From an uncultured Bacteroidia bacterium (GTDB lineage Bacteria > Bacteroidota > Bacteroidia > Bacteroidales > Prolixibacteraceae), in NCBI GenBank assembly GCA_903850335.1, contig CAINLJ010000132.1:1-44924 (forward strand): a stretch of DNA of 44,924 nt. The letters are read 5' to 3'. Every line of letters begins with the position of its first letter. Position 1 is the first letter of the stretch. Shown piece after piece: positions 42,514-44,924 of this stretch. Below the pieces are notes generated by a model, which was not told the DNA's origin, made no database searches, and saw only the letters and a program-made list of their open reading frames with translations. The translations under genes and the position numbers were made by a program.

Positions 42514-43449
42514 ATGCAAACAATATTAGGATCCGGAGGATCAGTAAGCCTGGAACTTGCCAAATCACTTAAATACTTCACAGATGAAATCAGATTGGTA
42601 AGTCGTAATCCAAAGAAAGTTAATGAAAATGATGAGTTATTTTCTGCAGATCTCACTGATAGAAATGAGGTTTTTAGGGCTGTAAAAGGCTCTGAAGTTG
42701 TTTATCTCACAGTAGGATTAGAATATACTACGAAGGTATGGCAAGAACTGTGGCCACCTCTGATGCAAAATGTTATTGACGCCTGTATTGAGAATAAGGC
42801 CAAACTCGTCTTTTTTGATAATGTCTACTCAATAGGAGGCGATTTTGTTAACCATATAACAGAAGATTCGCCCATAAGTCCTACAAGTAAGAAGGGTGAA
42901 ATCAGGGCTCAGATAGACCTGATGCTGCTTGACTATATGAATACAGGCAAGATTAAGGCAATAATTGCACGTTCACCAGACTTTTATGGCGGTAATATCG
43001 ATAAGAGTATGGTGATGACTACTGTTTATAAAAATTTCCTGAGCGGGAAAAAAGCCCAGTGGCTGTTTAATGATAAAGTCAAACACTCCTTTATATATGT
43101 ACCCGATGCCGGAAAGGCTACTGCCTTACTTGGGAATACTCCCGATGCATATAACCAAATCTGGAATTTACCTGTGGATCGGAAATCACTCAATGCAAAG
43201 CAATGGATTCATCTCTTTGCAAAGGAGATGAATGTAAATGAAAAATATCAGTTGATTCCTGCCTGGATGGTTCATCTTCTTGGTTTTTTCATTCCTTTCA
43301 TGAAGGAATTCTATGAAATGCGGTATCAGTTCGATCGTGATTACTTTTTTGACAGCACAAAATTCGAGAACTATTTTAAATATAAGCCTACCACCTATGC
43401 CGATGGCGTAAAGGAAATCATAAATGAGCATCAGAAAAATATCAAGTAA
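42514..43449 (+). CDS. NAD-dependent epimerase/dehydratase-like protein
   Basis: Extended short-chain dehydrogenase fold. From the ATG at 42514 it has 311 residues, with the first Rossmann strand and loop at the very N-terminus ('MQTILGSGGSVSLELAKSL'). The nucleotide-binding part continues with 'LVSRNPKKV' and 'FSADLTDRNEVFRAVKGSEVVYL'. The usual YxxxK is not clear: the position falls near 'SPTSKKGEIRAQIDLML', so activity as a classical epimerase is doubtful and an NmrA-like or reductase role is possible. The alternative ATG at 42478 adds 12 Lys-rich residues before the fold and lies upstream of the predicted transcription start. Confidence 0.8.
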   Translation: MQTILGSGGSVSLELAKSLKYFTDEIRLVSRNPKKVNENDELFSADLTDRNEVFRAVKGSEVVYLTVGLEYTTKVWQELWPPLMQNVIDACIENKAKLVFFDNVYSIGGDFVNHITEDSPISPTSKKGEIRAQIDLMLLDYMNTGKIKAIIARSPDFYGGNIDKSMVMTTVYKNFLSGKKAQWLFNDKVKHSFIYVPDAGKATALLGNTPDAYNQIWNLPVDRKSLNAKQWIHLFAKEMNVNEKYQLIPAWMVHLLGFFIPFMKEFYEMRYQFDRDYFFDSTKFENYFKYKPTTYADGVKEIINEHQKNIK

Positions 43450-43486
43450 AAAGTTATCAGTTACTTTCTTTTATAACAAGGCAGAA

Positions 43487-44359
43487 ATGAATTTAAAAGC
43501 TACAAAATTAGTTTTTATTGCGGTTGCACTTTCCGGATCGCTTTTTGGTCAGCCGACAAGTTCAGACCAGTTAACAGCCAATCAGGTCATCGATCTGATA
43601 AAAAAGAATGTCCGGGTTTCATGGTCTGCAGAGACAGTGGATACATTTAAAGCAGGTGATCCACTGGATAAAGTTTCCGGCATTGCCACATGTATGTTTG
43701 CTGATATGAAGGTTTTGCAGGAAGCCGTTGCCGACAACTGCAATCTTATAATCACACATGAACCTGTCTTTTATAATCATCTGGATGAGACCAGCCGGTT
43801 TGATAAAGATCCTGTTTATCAGGCCAAGATAAAATATATAAACGATCACAAACTGATCATCTGGAGGTTTCATGATCATATTCACCGGATGAATCCGGAT
43901 GGAATATATGCCGGAATGGTTGAGAGACTCGGATGGAAAATCAATCAGACCGACAGCACTATGTTACATTATAGTTTTAAACCAAAGAAACTTTCAGGAT
44001 TTGTCAGTCATTTGAAATCAATCTTCCCGGGAAATTCATTCCGGGTAATCGGAGATCCTGAGCTTGTAATAACCGGTGTGGCACTTGCAGTGGGGGCACC
44101 GGGATCCGGCGAACATATCCAATTATTACAGGAATCGCATAACCAATTACTTATCGCGGGGGAGGCACCTGAATGGGAGACCTATCAATATGCTTATGAT
44201 GCACAGCTGGAAGGGAAAAGCAAGGCGGTTATCTTCCTGGGTCATGCTCTTTCAGAAGAGGCCGGTATGAACTATTGCGCAAAGTGGCTAAAAGGATTTC
44301 TTCCAAAAACACTTCCTATTAAATATTTTACAAACGGATCGAGTTTTATAACATATTAG
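43487..44359 (+). CDS. Exported NIF3-like (DUF34) metal protein
   Basis: From the ATG at 43487 the product has 290 residues and begins with a Sec signal ('KLVFIAVALSGSLFGQ', about 7-22). The mature part matches the NIF3/YbgI dinuclear-metal family: 'DKVSGIATCMFADMKVLQEAV', 'NLIITHEPVFYNHLDE' with His91, 'IIWRFHDHIHRMNPDGI' and 'KAVIFLGHALSEEAGMNYCAKWL'. NIF3 proteins are usually cytoplasmic with unsettled function (GTP cyclohydrolase-like or metal-related), so an exported form is unusual. The longer frame from 43424 overlaps the epimerase gene and would bury the signal peptide. The gene follows the epimerase by 37 bp and is probably co-transcribed. Confidence 0.82.
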   Translation: MNLKATKLVFIAVALSGSLFGQPTSSDQLTANQVIDLIKKNVRVSWSAETVDTFKAGDPLDKVSGIATCMFADMKVLQEAVADNCNLIITHEPVFYNHLDETSRFDKDPVYQAKIKYINDHKLIIWRFHDHIHRMNPDGIYAGMVERLGWKINQTDSTMLHYSFKPKKLSGFVSHLKSIFPGNSFRVIGDPELVITGVALAVGAPGSGEHIQLLQESHNQLLIAGEAPEWETYQYAYDAQLEGKSKAVIFLGHALSEEAGMNYCAKWLKGFLPKTLPIKYFTNGSSFITY

Positions 44360-44398
44360 CTTTTTTTGTAAAATTAGATTCCAGTTTGCATACCTGAT

Positions 44399-44924
44399 TC
44401 ATTTAAAATCCATTTCCATACTGGTAATTCCTAGTCTGACTACAAAATCACATTCAAAGTTATGGGAATGATAAAAAATTTCCAGTCCTTTTCTGCGAAG
44501 CTCGAGAAATACAATGTTTTCCTATAGCCGACCTTTTTCCTCAGTAAACATGAAACCTAAACGCTGAATCAACGCATTGTCAATGAAGTAGGTTTTTTTA
44601 GGATTCTGAATTTGTTTTTTTAATGAATAATCAAATAAATGAAGATAATTTGGAGACATTACTTGCGAGATAATTTACCAACCCAAGCAGCTCCCTTTCA
44701 TTTACCAGTCCATTTCTGATTAGTACATCCCGATATAAGATGCATTCATATAATGATTTAAGATAATCGATGTTTCCCTCTTTCAATACTTCGGTAAATT
44801 TTAAGCGGCAATTTTGCCATAATTGAGTAGTTCTTTGACAATTTTTTGATTTTTTGGTGTGTTTGGGTTTATAGCAAACATGCACATAAATCGTTCTGCG
44901 GTAAGTGTTGCATTGAAGTGAAAA
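44399..44924 (-). pseudogene. Decayed AAA ATPase / DUF4143 gene fragment
   Basis: Read on the minus strand from the window edge, the translation contains 'YLKSLYECILYRDVLIRNGL' and 'NYLASNVSKLSSF', typical of the middle of AAA_14/DUF4143 ATP-binding proteins. It then shifts frame at about 44632 to 'FDYSLKKQIQNPKKTYFIDN'. About 40-50 residues normally lie between these blocks, so a deletion with frameshift is likely. A TAG at 44524-44522 then breaks 'FMFTEEKGRL*ENIVFLEL', and the remaining 'GLEIFYHSHNFECDFVV' keeps the C-terminal nuclease-like block. The ATPase part lies outside the window. The frame is clearly non-functional. Confidence 0.8.

Noticed and set aside
44631-44885. Independent 84-codon gene starting at a GTG
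   Set aside because: It is the middle part of the broken DUF4143 gene, which continues to the window edge and past a frameshift downstream.

Overview
The window reads as chromosomal DNA from a member of the Bacteroidota, most likely a marine or gut-type Bacteroidales/Marinilabiliales relative. The signs are a SusC/SusD pair, a PNGase F-type secreted enzyme, an S46 dipeptidyl-peptidase, a serine palmitoyltransferase, -7 promoter boxes of the form TAnnTTTG, and start sites without Shine-Dalgarno sequences. Base composition is AT-rich and even throughout. No tRNA, rRNA, CRISPR array or intact mobile element was seen.

Layout. 1-480 holds two tandem copies (period 249 bp) of a hairpin-rich repeat that matches no family I recognise. 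480-2640 carries a Tat-exported Fe/Mn superoxide dismutase and glycine C-acetyltransferase (kbl). 2642-7863 is a compact natural-product locus: a graspetide-type ATP-grasp ligase, a HlyD-like adaptor and a C39-peptidase ABC exporter on the minus strand, diverging from a 78-residue precursor peptide with a double-glycine leader. 8016-12386 holds a TPR-CHAT protease-like protein facing a membrane anti-sigma-like TPR protein and an ECF sigma factor, so the peptide locus may be tied to an envelope signalling module. 12881-19795 is a complete trpEGDCFBA operon.

The trp operon is preceded by what looks like two complete transcription attenuators in series. Each has its own Trp-rich leader peptide (Trp-Leu-Trp-Trp and Trp-Arg-Trp), a candidate antiterminator pairing and an intrinsic terminator. 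This is the most striking regulatory feature in the window.

19869-26785 holds housekeeping genes on the plus strand: an S46 peptidase, rnhA, waaA and the B12-dependent ribonucleotide reductase nrdJ. 26881-33817 runs on the minus strand: a SNF2 helicase bracketed by two related palindromes, a serine palmitoyltransferase followed closely by an SDR reductase (likely the first two steps of sphingolipid synthesis), sirtuin and rnhB, and a HepT-MntA toxin-antitoxin pair whose toxin gene carries an in-frame stop. 34029-42257 is a glycoprotein or glycan uptake locus (ROK regulator, SusC, SusD, PNGase F-like). 42514-44359 encodes an NAD-binding epimerase-like protein and an exported NIF3-like protein. 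The window ends in the decayed 3' part of an AAA/DUF4143 ATPase gene.
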